NCBI RefSeq assembly: GCF_003945345.1
Contig: NZ_AP019308.1
Span: forward strand, 4,977,501 to 5,041,500
Length of the DNA stretch: 64,000 bases
Direction of reading: 5' to 3'
DNA from: Paenibacillus baekrokdamisoli
GTDB taxonomy: Bacteria; Bacillota; Bacilli; Paenibacillales; Paenibacillaceae
Below the pieces are notes generated by a model. That model saw only the letters and a program-made list of their open reading frames with translations, had not been told where the DNA came from and did no database searches. The translations under genes and the position numbers were made by a program. This document shows, piece after piece, positions 1 to 7,547 of the stretch; position 1 is the first letter of the stretch; every line of letters begins with the position of its first letter.

Positions 1-641
1 ATACCATACGCCAGCGTCACCAACTGCGGTTTCATTGGAACCACATCCCTAAGCAGTCTGTTCATTCCGTCTCTGCTCGTTTCGCCACCGATGGCTTTCA
101 TATGGTATTCGACACTACTGTTTAGGAATAGGCGCTGCAGATGTTGATAGAGTCGAAAGGAATAGGCGAAACGATGCTCACTCGCCTCAGCTCCAGTGCT
201 GATACTATCACCGTATACCACATAAGAAATCTGTTCGCGCTGCTCATGACGAGCGCTGCATGCTGGCAGAATGGCAGCACAAGCTCCCGCCTTGCCATTG
301 TCGGCTGGGGTTAGAGAGGCATACGAATAATCCGCATAGACCGTGTAAGGTTCATTGCTGAATTCAGACATTCCCGTCTGATCAAAGCGGTTCTTTCCAT
401 AGAAAATATGACTCGACCAATCCGGAATGCGGCTGTTCTCCGTTCTCCATACCGTCCCTTCTTGCCAGTCCACTCCATAATCGAGACCTTCCTCGAAATA
501 CGATAGGATCGGAATGCCATCCTGATCCAATCGTCTGCTATACAGCTTCAAGCTGCCACGCTGCACATTGCGGTAACGCAGGCTTTGTGACCTTTCCTTG
601 AGCATCACAACCGCCTCACCGGTTTGATTGTACATAATCAT
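1..641 (-). CDS. SGNH/GDSL-type esterase, N-terminal part (cut by window start)
   Basis: Reading the minus strand from about 641 to position 1 gives an open frame with no stop, so the gene continues beyond the left edge. A jelly-roll-like N-terminal stretch precedes the motif VVYGDSISTGAEA, the block I GDS(L) motif with the nucleophile serine of SGNH hydrolases. Later residues (GGETSRDGMNRLL) fit block II. Three in-frame ATGs lie at 647, 641 and 635. The GGGAGG ribosome site at about 650-655 is best spaced for 641. It sits downstream of the permease in the sugar operon, so it may deacylate a glycan that the operon handles; the substrate is not visible. Confidence 0.75.
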   Translation of the reverse strand, partial: MIMYNQTGEAVVMLKERSQSLRYRNVQRGSLKLYSRRLDQDGIPILSYFEEGLDYGVDWQEGTVWRTENSRIPDWSSHIFYGKNRFDQTGMSEFSNEPYTVYADYSYASLTPADNGKAGACAAILPACSARHEQREQISYVVYGDSISTGAEASEHRFAYSFRLYQHLQRLFLNSSVEYHMKAIGGETSRDGMNRLLRDVVPMKPQLVTLAYG

Positions 642-664
642 CACCATCCCCTCCCAACTATTTC

Positions 665-1576
665 TTAATATTCTACTGTCGCGGTCCTATCGAGGAAAAA
701 CTTGATGACCCATGTCGCGGCCAAACCTACAAGGGCAAGCAGAACGCCGAAAGCAGAGGCTGATCCATACTGTCCGTCCGATACCATGTTGACGATTTGA
801 AGCGCTGCCGTATTCGTCGAGAAGTTAGGGCCACCACTGGTCAACAGCTTGGATTGAAGGAAGATTGTGAACGCTCCACTAGTCCCAATAATAACAAGAG
901 TGGAAATCGTCGGCCAGATCATCGGAACCACAACCTTTGTCAGCTCCTTTATCTTGGTAATGCCTTCTAACTCTCCCACTTCATATAGGTCATTAGGGAT
1001 GCGCCCGATAGCTCCCAGAAGGATTGCCGCATTAAATCCAATTCCTGCCCAAACGCAGAAGAAGAAGACAGTGCCAAGCGCCGTTGCCGGATCGCCAAGC
1101 CAGGAACGCTGCAAACTCTCTAATCCCCCCGCCTCCAGAATCGCATTCACGACTCCGTTATTTGGACTTACCATAAAAGAGAAGACCATAGCGATAATGA
1201 CGATTGATAGGATGGAAGGAAAGAAGTACACAATACGATAAAAGTTGTGAAACCTTATTTTTTTGGAAAATATATAGGCCACGTATAGCGCAAGTGGCAG
1301 CAATACTAGCACATTCAGCGGAATCCAAAGCAGCGTATTTCGCAGAGCATACTTAAAGGGCGCTTCTGTGAACACTTTTTCGATTATTGAAGAGAAATTG
1401 TCAAAGCCAACCCAATCGATAGCTCCGGTCGTGATATTCCACCGTTTGAATGCATAAACAATCGTACTGATATTCACATAAACAGTAAAAAGAAAATAAT
1501 GCGCCACGGGATAGATCGTCATAGATAGAATAAATAACAATCGCATTCTCTTCGAGCGGTTAGACATCCATTGCAA
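665..1576 (-). CDS. Carbohydrate ABC transporter permease (MalF/UgpA type)
   Basis: About 303 residues, the usual size for a MalF-type inner-membrane permease. There are six hydrophobic segments, and a cytoplasmic EAA-type loop around YEVGELEGITKIKELTKVV, which contacts the ATPase. It pairs with the MalG-type permease at 4515-5348 and the binding lipoprotein at 1689-3092 to form a CUT1-family importer of oligosaccharides. No ATPase is encoded here. In Bacillus-type CUT1 systems a shared MsmX-like ATPase encoded elsewhere usually energises several such importers, and I infer the same here. The substrate cannot be told from the sequence. Confidence 0.9.
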   Translation of the reverse strand: MQWMSNRSKRMRLLFILSMTIYPVAHYFLFTVYVNISTIVYAFKRWNITTGAIDWVGFDNFSSIIEKVFTEAPFKYALRNTLLWIPLNVLVLLPLALYVAYIFSKKIRFHNFYRIVYFFPSILSIVIIAMVFSFMVSPNNGVVNAILEAGGLESLQRSWLGDPATALGTVFFFCVWAGIGFNAAILLGAIGRIPNDLYEVGELEGITKIKELTKVVVPMIWPTISTLVIIGTSGAFTIFLQSKLLTSGGPNFSTNTAALQIVNMVSDGQYGSASAFGVLLALVGLAATWVIKFFLDRTATVEY

Positions 1577-1688
1577 AGTTATCCCCTTCTTTCGTTGAAG
1601 CTTGGAGAAGCCGGCTCAAGAGACCCTCGACCCAAATAGCAATCGATAGCCTCCTGACCTGCAGCCGACACCTGAAGTGAAGTCTTCT

Positions 1689-3092
1689 TTACTTCATGCC
1701 AACTTCTTTCTTGTACTCTTCCCACTTGTCTTTAGCAAATTTAAGGTCATCATTATACTGCTGCTCTGCTGTTTTGGATCCGAATACGATATTTCCGTAA
1801 GCATCGCCGGAAGGATACATTTTCATCTTGATGAACATCGGATTATTCGTATTAAATGTGAAAGGTTTATTATTCTGCATAATATCCATAACGCTTTGTG
1901 AGAATTCCGATACTTTCAAGCCTTCAAGCGAATAGTTAAATGGTCTGAAGTTGCCCGTTAATTCCGTGAATTTGCGATTCATTTCCTTAGATGAAGCAAA
2001 GATTATAAACTCTTTTGCCAACTCCTGCTCCTTTGCTTTCGCTGGCACGACTGTGATATCGCCAACCATGCTGAAAAACACGTCTTTTTCCTTAGCGTTG
2101 TCCACCGCCGGTACAGGCATCATCGCCATTCGGAAGCCTTCTGGCGTAGACGCTTTCATCTCGCTCTCCAGCCAATTCCCGTTCGGAATCATCGCGGCTT
2201 TGCCGTTAACGAACTCCATCTGTGCTTCGGTATGGTTTAGAGCTTCAGAGCCTTTCAGCGTCCACTTATTTTTGAATATCGCTTCGAACTGCTGCAGCGC
2301 CGCCAATCTTGCCGGATCCCCGTACACATCAGGAGAATCCACATTCAGCAGCTTTTCAAGGAATTCAGAGCCGCCCGCTTGAACCATCATCGGCTTCACG
2401 ACAAAGTCCCAATAACCCACAACTTTGCCGGGATATACGATCGGTGCAATGCCTTTCGCCTTGATTTGTTCAGCTAGTACTGCGAACTCCTTCCAAGTGG
2501 ACGGAACTTTCCAGCCATTCTCTTCAAACATGCCTTTGTTGTAGGCCATGCCAAGCAAACCATCGGACCAAGGAATGATGTAAGCTTTATCTTGGTAGAG
2601 CGCATATTGCCGTGCAGCGTCATTTAATGATTCTTTAATGGTAACGCCATCCAGGCCTTGCCCCTCGTATACATCCGTTAAATCAGACAAGAAGCCTCGA
2701 GCAGCCCACATTTGCCAGTTTGTATTGGTCAGGAAAGCCACATCCGGAAGGTTGGCTCCGGATTCAAAGCGTGGACCCATCTTCTCCATAATGCCGGGAT
2801 CGCCCTCAAGCTCTACCGTCACGTTCTCATGCTTGGCTTCAAATTGCGTCTTTAATTCCTTGAACCAAGAATCGCCGAACCCTCCTTGGAAGAAAGCAAC
2901 CTTCAGAACCTTCTTCTCGCCCTTCTTCTCAGTGTCACCCTTCTTCTCAGTATCACCCTTCCCTTCTACCGTCTGATTCACATTTGTTTTGCCATTACCG
3001 CTAGAATTAGAGCAAGCACTTACCAGCAGAACCAGTACAATCAATACTGCCGTCAATAAGGAAAATCCATTTCTTTTCACCGTTAACTTCAT
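1689..3092 (-). CDS. Carbohydrate ABC transporter substrate-binding lipoprotein
   Basis: Extracellular solute-binding protein of family 1 (SBP_bac_1), about 467 residues. I place the start at 3092 because AAGGGGTG lies about 8 bases upstream and the product then begins with a classical lipoprotein signal: basic MKLTVKR, a hydrophobic core, and the lipobox LVSACS. After the cysteine there is a Ser/Asn-rich and Lys/Glu-rich linker with the repeat DTEKKG, followed by the two-lobe binding fold. A longer reading starting at 3239 is possible but would bury the signal peptide. It captures the sugar for the two permeases of this operon. Confidence 0.9.
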   Translation of the reverse strand: MKLTVKRNGFSLLTAVLIVLVLLVSACSNSSGNGKTNVNQTVEGKGDTEKKGDTEKKGEKKVLKVAFFQGGFGDSWFKELKTQFEAKHENVTVELEGDPGIMEKMGPRFESGANLPDVAFLTNTNWQMWAARGFLSDLTDVYEGQGLDGVTIKESLNDAARQYALYQDKAYIIPWSDGLLGMAYNKGMFEENGWKVPSTWKEFAVLAEQIKAKGIAPIVYPGKVVGYWDFVVKPMMVQAGGSEFLEKLLNVDSPDVYGDPARLAALQQFEAIFKNKWTLKGSEALNHTEAQMEFVNGKAAMIPNGNWLESEMKASTPEGFRMAMMPVPAVDNAKEKDVFFSMVGDITVVPAKAKEQELAKEFIIFASSKEMNRKFTELTGNFRPFNYSLEGLKVSEFSQSVMDIMQNNKPFTFNTNNPMFIKMKMYPSGDAYGNIVFGSKTAEQQYNDDLKFAKDKWEEYKKEVGMK

Positions 3093-3132
3093 TGCGATAC
3101 ACCCCTTGTATAATTTTTTTTCATTTATATAA

Positions 3133-3174
3133 GAATCAATTTCATAATTAGGACAACAATTATGAAATTGATTC
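3133..3174 (-). other. Perfect 17-bp intergenic stem-loop upstream of the binding protein gene
   Basis: Arms at 3133-3149 and 3158-3174 are perfect inverted repeats of 17 bp around an 8-base loop. It lies between the hydrolase-like gene (stop at 3256) and the binding-protein start (3092). No T-run follows on the minus strand, so it is unlikely to be a terminator. A structure here could protect the downstream mRNA and raise binding-protein expression relative to the permease; that role is inference. Confidence 0.6.
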
Positions 3175-3255
3175 ATAAAACAACAAGATCTAAACGCACT
3201 GGCGTGTACTCCTTTAGACTGCACAAGCCAGATCAGCAATTAGGAGCTTGTTGTC

Positions 3256-4518
3256 TTACTCCCGAAATTCAAGCCAGACGCCTTGACCAGGCAATAGCTG
3301 TAACTCCACCTTGCCGCCGGTCACCTCTTTATCCTCCAGCGCGCCGTTCTTCCACAATGTAACCTTCTTCACTTCAGACTTTAATTGAAGAGAGGTAGTA
3401 CCGGACTCACGGTAGCTGGAATTGACGACCAATACGCTTCTTCGTCCATTCTCAGTGCTGAAGCAACCAATAATCGCAGGGTCACCCGATATGCTGGCTA
3501 TCGGTTCGAAAGCCTGCATTGGATTCTCTATCAATGGCGGTTCGGATCCATAGTGGATCACGCCTTCCGACTTCAAATCGAGCAGCCTGGAACCTATATC
3601 CTGTACCTCCTTATTCAGCCGCTTCACTTCTTCGTAATGCTTTGTCTTATTACCTTCCAGATCGATCATGCCGCTGCCAAACGTTTCTCTTCCCGATTCG
3701 GGTGTCCAATACGTGAAGTATTGAATTCCCTTAGCTCCATAAGCCAAGCTTGTATATACCTGCCAGCGTATTTCCTCTTCGGTCGGGTCACGATGTGAGA
3801 GGTTAAACGATAATGTCTGGATGAACAGCCAGAATGGCACATTGTGCTCCACCGCCGCAGTCCTAATTTGCTCCAAATTATAGAAGTAGTCTTCTGTAAT
3901 GCCCCCGGAAGCATCCTTGGTTTCGGTCAGAAACGGATAGTGATCATAAGACAACACTTCAGGCTTGAATTGCTCGAAATACTGCTGCACATACTCCGTA
4001 TATGTCCCCCCCTTTTGTTCCAGTGAGGCGTATGTAGGAAAGAGATTTACATAGGCGAGTCCATTCGGAGCATACTTCTGATATTCTGCTTTCTTGGCCG
4101 ACAATTCTTCATACTGATTTATAGAAGGCTCATCATAAAACACATGTCCCATGTAAGCAGGATGGCTAGTATAGGGAGCAATCATATCCTTTATTTGTCC
4201 GAGCTCCCCCTTGGATAACGCATTGATCTTAGGGTCACGTACCAGTACCTTCAACCCATTCGCATCTGCATAATCAAGGGATTTTCGAATCGCTTCTGAT
4301 CCGCCCTCATACTCTCTGAATCCGATTATAAAATTGATGCCGGCCTCACTTATTTCCCGGTAACGCTCCATCGTGATTTGTTCCACTGGGGGAGATACCC
4401 ACATCCCAATAGGAAACGCTTTCAAATCGGGTTCTATTTCTTCATGCTTTTTATCACTGCAAGATGTAATCATCATAGACACCACCACTACTAGTATTGG
4501 AATGAATCTTTTCCTCAT
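3256..4518 (-). CDS. Glycoside-hydrolase-like lipoprotein (TIM-barrel)
   Basis: 420 residues. The N-terminus is a lipoprotein signal (MRKRFIPILVVVVSMM, lipobox ITSCS). The rest reads as a clan-A type (beta/alpha)8 barrel: GINFIIGFREYEGG, DEPSINQYEEL (a candidate acid/base region) and AYGAKGIQYFTYWTPESG, the last resembling the strand-end region of GH42/GH2-like enzymes. The C-terminal 80 residues look like a small beta domain. It overlaps the upstream permease gene by 4 bases (ATGA) and is co-transcribed with the importer. It probably trims or senses the imported glycan at the cell surface. The exact family is not certain. Confidence 0.7.
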   Translation of the reverse strand: MRKRFIPILVVVVSMMITSCSDKKHEEIEPDLKAFPIGMWVSPPVEQITMERYREISEAGINFIIGFREYEGGSEAIRKSLDYADANGLKVLVRDPKINALSKGELGQIKDMIAPYTSHPAYMGHVFYDEPSINQYEELSAKKAEYQKYAPNGLAYVNLFPTYASLEQKGGTYTEYVQQYFEQFKPEVLSYDHYPFLTETKDASGGITEDYFYNLEQIRTAAVEHNVPFWLFIQTLSFNLSHRDPTEEEIRWQVYTSLAYGAKGIQYFTYWTPESGRETFGSGMIDLEGNKTKHYEEVKRLNKEVQDIGSRLLDLKSEGVIHYGSEPPLIENPMQAFEPIASISGDPAIIGCFSTENGRRSVLVVNSSYRESGTTSLQLKSEVKKVTLWKNGALEDKEVTGGKVELQLLPGQGVWLEFRE

Positions 4519-5348
4519 CCTTTAAGTCCTCCTGTCGTTAATCCGCTGATCAAACGATCTTGAAGGAAGAAGTAGACGATCAAAATTGGAATTGTGGACA
4601 GCGTCAGTGCAGCGAATAATGTCGTCCAGTCAGCGGCATATTGTTGTTTGAGCACCAAGTCGTATAAGCCCACCGAAATCGTAAACAGTTTCTTATCCTG
4701 CAAAAAGATATAGGGTAGAAAATAATCGTTCCATATGCCAATCATCGTGACAAGCCCTACGGCAGCAATGCCCGGTTTAGCCATTGGAAGCATAATTCGG
4801 AAGAAAATTTGCCAGTCATTCGCTCCATCCATATAAGCCGCTTCCGCGTATTCCCAGGACACACCTTTGAAAAACCCGTATAGAATAATAAAGTTCATGC
4901 TCAGCCCGGCGGAATACAGAACTAGCAGGCCAATATGCGAATTAAACAAGCTTAAATCAATCATCAACTTATAGAGTGCCGCCAAAGATCCGACAGATGG
5001 GATTAAAAAGGTTGATACCGCAAAAAAGAAGATTATATTGCTGCCTGGAAATTTGTATTTGGCGACGACATACGAAGATGTTGCTGCGGATAACACCGCT
5101 AATGCGCTTCCTACTCCCGTTACATAAACACTATTAAGAAAGTAAGAACCTAACCCCGTCTCATTCCAAGCCTTCGAATAATTAGACCATCTCCACTGCT
5201 CGGGAAGCGACCAGATATTCTGGTAAAATTCAGGACCAGTCTTAAATGAGTTAAGGAACATCCAGACAAACGGGTAAATAATCGAAACTGCGTAGACCAT
5301 AAATCCCAACTGGATCAGCGCCGTCCCCAGCTTAGATTTGAACTGCAT
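4515..5348 (-). CDS. Carbohydrate ABC transporter permease (MalG type)
   Basis: 277 residues with an N-terminal membrane segment and five more helices, the usual MalG architecture. The EAA loop is visible around YAEAAYMDGANDWQIFFRIMLPM, cited here by its core AAYMDGANDW. First gene of the operon: GAGGGGG lies 7 bases before the ATG, and a good sigma-A promoter with an operator candidate lies at 5447-5497. Its stop overlaps the start of the hydrolase-like gene, implying translational coupling. Confidence 0.9.
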   Translation of the reverse strand: MQFKSKLGTALIQLGFMVYAVSIIYPFVWMFLNSFKTGPEFYQNIWSLPEQWRWSNYSKAWNETGLGSYFLNSVYVTGVGSALAVLSAATSSYVVAKYKFPGSNIIFFFAVSTFLIPSVGSLAALYKLMIDLSLFNSHIGLLVLYSAGLSMNFIILYGFFKGVSWEYAEAAYMDGANDWQIFFRIMLPMAKPGIAAVGLVTMIGIWNDYFLPYIFLQDKKLFTISVGLYDLVLKQQYAADWTTLFAALTLSTIPILIVYFFLQDRLISGLTTGGLKG

Positions 5349-5446
5349 GGTTGACCCCCTCTGAAGATATTGAACGCGGGTATTAAAGCGATTTCATATT
5401 TATTAATACCCGACCGCCGTACTTACATTTTAAACACTTTTTGTTT

Positions 5447-5497
5447 TTTAATTAATTAACTTAACTTAATAATAGGTCGGGTAACATAAAAAGTCAA
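5447..5497 (-). promoter_or_regulatory. Promoter and putative ROK operator of the sugar operon
   Basis: On the minus strand TTGACT (5492-5497) and TATTAT (5469-5474) are separated by exactly 17 bases. Immediately downstream, 5447-5470 reads TTAAGTTAAGTTAATTAATT plus AA. A similar AT-rich stretch precedes the divergently placed ROK regulator gene (about 6764-6795). Overlap of the operator with the start site fits repression by the ROK protein. Seen: promoter and shared motif. Inferred: ROK binding. Confidence 0.65.
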
Positions 5498-5524
5498 TCG
5501 TTTATTTTCAATTATTTGAACAGA

Positions 5525-6760
5525 CTACTCACTTAATATGTTGGACATCACATGGTCCAATGCCACCGCAAATCCGCCATGTATTCCCGAATGTTCGCCG
5601 TGCTCGGCATATACAATCGTTGTTGTCAACGGTACCATTTTATTGACCAATTCTCTTAAAGGTTGAATAAACAAATATCCCAGTTTTTTAATATCTCCAC
5701 CAATCACAATAAGCTCCAGATCGAGCAATAGACTCATATTGACCAGAACAACCGAAAGTGACTGAGCTAATTCCTTTGTTTTTCTCAAGCAATATGGATC
5801 CTGATCAGCTGCAGCCTTGCAGAAAGCTTCAAAAGTAACTTTTTCGAGATTGTTTTGGCAGTAATCTAATATTTTGCTGGTTTGACCATTTCGCAAATCT
5901 ACTCTCACCTTATGCATTAAAGCATGAAGAGACAAATGAGAATCTAAATAATAATCCTTCAATCTGCTAGGCTCGTCAAAATCGGGGGTTCCGCATACCC
6001 AGTATCCAACTTCTCCCGCAGCTAATCGGCTGCCCTCATATAATTGCCCTTGAATGATTATCCCAGCACCAATACCGATATCCACATTGATTCCAAGCAA
6101 ATTAGAGAACCCTCTACCTGCTCCATATCTGCTTTCCCCTATTATAAATAAATTCATGTCATTTATTACCATTACGGTAGTATTGAATTCTTTTTTCATT
6201 ATTTGATGAATGTTAATCGTTTCCCATTCTTTAAAACGTGGTGCTGCCTGAAAATAACCTGTTTCTTTATTTAGTATGCCTGGTGTACCTATGCATACAG
6301 CCATTAGCTTCTCATTTGGAATTTTATTAATCTCTAGTAATTCCTTAATATTAGTGATGACTGCGACTAAATCATCGCTTGTGATATACTCCTCCAAAGT
6401 AAACATAATTTCACTCTCGGCAACAACATTCCCCTTCAAATTACCTAGTGCCAGTCGAATTCTCTCTCCTGCCAAATCCACTGAGACAATGTAACCGTAA
6501 TTTTCATTAAAGCTTAACAGAATCGGTGGACGTCCACTGCCAACCAAATCACCCACTCCAACCTCTTTGAGTATCCCCTTGGACAACAACTGCTCTGCAT
6601 TGGAAGATACACTTGGAGCGCTCAGCTTTAAAATTTTCGCTACGTCAGCTCGAGAGATTGGTTCCTGCCTTCTAACCAAATCAATGATAAGGTTTAGGTT
6701 GGTCGAACGGATTAGCTGTTGATTTCCCTTTATAATTTTCAAAATAAATGCCACACCCAT
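5525..6760 (-). CDS. ROK-family (XylR-type) transcriptional regulator
   Basis: 411 residues. The N-terminal winged helix-turn-helix (about 15-75, PISRADVAKILKLSAPSVSS) is followed by a ROK sugar-kinase-like domain (NVDIGIGAGIII, GEVGYWVCGTPDF). The usual ROK zinc motif CxCGxxGCxE is absent; only one cysteine remains at that place (WVCGTPDF). This is common in repressor-only members. The ATG at 6760 has no clear ribosome site. A TTG at 6742 (giving MKIIKGNQQ) has GGGTGTGG upstream and is a credible alternative. It probably represses the adjacent sugar operon and is relieved by the imported sugar or its phosphate. Confidence 0.85.
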   Translation of the reverse strand: MGVAFILKIIKGNQQLIRSTNLNLIIDLVRRQEPISRADVAKILKLSAPSVSSNAEQLLSKGILKEVGVGDLVGSGRPPILLSFNENYGYIVSVDLAGERIRLALGNLKGNVVAESEIMFTLEEYITSDDLVAVITNIKELLEINKIPNEKLMAVCIGTPGILNKETGYFQAAPRFKEWETINIHQIMKKEFNTTVMVINDMNLFIIGESRYGAGRGFSNLLGINVDIGIGAGIIIQGQLYEGSRLAAGEVGYWVCGTPDFDEPSRLKDYYLDSHLSLHALMHKVRVDLRNGQTSKILDYCQNNLEKVTFEAFCKAAADQDPYCLRKTKELAQSLSVVLVNMSLLLDLELIVIGGDIKKLGYLFIQPLRELVNKMVPLTTTIVYAEHGEHSGIHGGFAVALDHVMSNILSE

Positions 6761-6763
6761 CTT

Positions 6764-6796
6764 TTAATTAATTAATTGGTTTAATTAATATAATAA
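6764..6796 (-). promoter_or_regulatory. AT-rich operator candidate upstream of the ROK gene
   Basis: The stretch TTAATTAATTAATTGG followed by TTTAATTAATATAATAA lies directly before the ROK start. It shares AATTAATTAATTAA with the sequence downstream of the sugar-operon promoter (5447-5470). A weak promoter (TTTACA, about 17 bases, ATTATA) overlaps it, which would allow autorepression. The low complexity lowers confidence. Confidence 0.4.
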
Positions 6797-6864
6797 CAAA
6801 AAAAAGCAGATTGTAAAATCATTTTCTCCTCTTACCCGATGTATTCGCTCCGTCAAAAATAAGT

Positions 6865-6900
6865 TTGACAAACAACGTATTAGTACCATATAGTACTAAT
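6865..6900 (+). promoter_or_regulatory. Promoter with embedded palindromic TetR operator
   Basis: TTGACA (6865-6870), 18 bases, TATAGT (6889-6894). The palindrome ATTAGTAC-N6-GTACTAAT (6879-6900, perfect 8-base arms) covers the -10 box. The same TTAGTAC-N6-GTACTA pattern recurs at 7498-7517 before the next gene. Together these indicate autoregulation by the TetR protein plus control of the downstream gene. Confidence 0.75.
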
Positions 6901-7482
6901 ATGTTAAAAAAAGCGAAGCCTTCTAACCGTGATACCGTAATGCGAATTGCAACAGCCCTCTTTCTAGAAAAGGGCTATCAAGTCACCAGCATGGATGAGA
7001 TCGTTGCTGAAAGTAAAGTATCCAAAACCAATATTTATTATCACTTCAAAAGCAAGGAGGAGCTTTTAACCGCCATTGTCAATCAAATGATAGGCCATTA
7101 CAATCAGATCATTGATGAGATTGTTTTAAAGACACATCTTTCGGTAACAGAACGGATAGGCGAATTTACTGTGCTGCTTTCCGAGCGCCAACCCAATTGT
7201 TTAGGCGGATGCCCATTTCTTACGATTTACGTCCAGACATCGCATGAATCCGATTCTGTTAGAGAGGTAATTGGACGCTTTTTCCAAAATCAAATCATTA
7301 CGTTAGAGAACCTGCTCCAAGAAGGAATTGCCAAAAAAGAATTTAATGCTCATTTACCCGTCTCACAAATCGCTGCACTTATCGTATCCACTATTGAGGG
7401 CGGCTTATTCCTACAACATACCATAGAAGACTCCACACTATTGCCTAACATTCTACAAGCTTTGGCTTTCATGCTGAAGTAA
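6901..7482 (+). CDS. TetR/AcrR-family transcriptional regulator
   Basis: The TetR N-terminal helix-turn-helix is clear (AESKVSKTNIYYHFKSKEEL, about residues 33-52), followed by an all-helical ligand domain with a cysteine-containing segment PNCLGGCPFL. About 193 residues from the ATG at 6901. A TTG at 6865 is in frame, but it coincides with the -35 box, so it is unlikely. No ribosome site precedes 6901, and the predicted transcript would begin at or next to the ATG, which suggests a leaderless mRNA. It probably represses itself and the downstream dehydrogenase/hydrolase fusion. Confidence 0.88.
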   Translation: MLKKAKPSNRDTVMRIATALFLEKGYQVTSMDEIVAESKVSKTNIYYHFKSKEELLTAIVNQMIGHYNQIIDEIVLKTHLSVTERIGEFTVLLSERQPNCLGGCPFLTIYVQTSHESDSVREVIGRFFQNQIITLENLLQEGIAKKEFNAHLPVSQIAALIVSTIEGGLFLQHTIEDSTLLPNILQALAFMLK

Positions 7483-7487
7483 TTTTT

Positions 7488-7517
7488 TTGCTCATGTTTA
7501 GTACTACTTAGTACTAT
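7488..7517 (+). promoter_or_regulatory. Promoter and second TetR operator
   Basis: TTGCTC (7488-7493), 18 bases, TACTAT (7512-7517). The operator TTAGTAC-TACTTA-GTACTAT (7498-7517) has the same half-sites and spacing as the one over the tetR promoter and also covers the -10 box. It drives the fusion gene at 7548, whose ribosome site GAGGAG lies at about 7531-7536. Confidence 0.7.
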
Positions 7518-7547
7518 TAATACTTTAAATGAGGAGAATACACGACT

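Noticed and set aside
311-520. 69-codon leftward frame near the left edge
   Set aside because: It lies within the GDSL esterase reading frame, which shows the motif GDSISTG and runs off the window edge.
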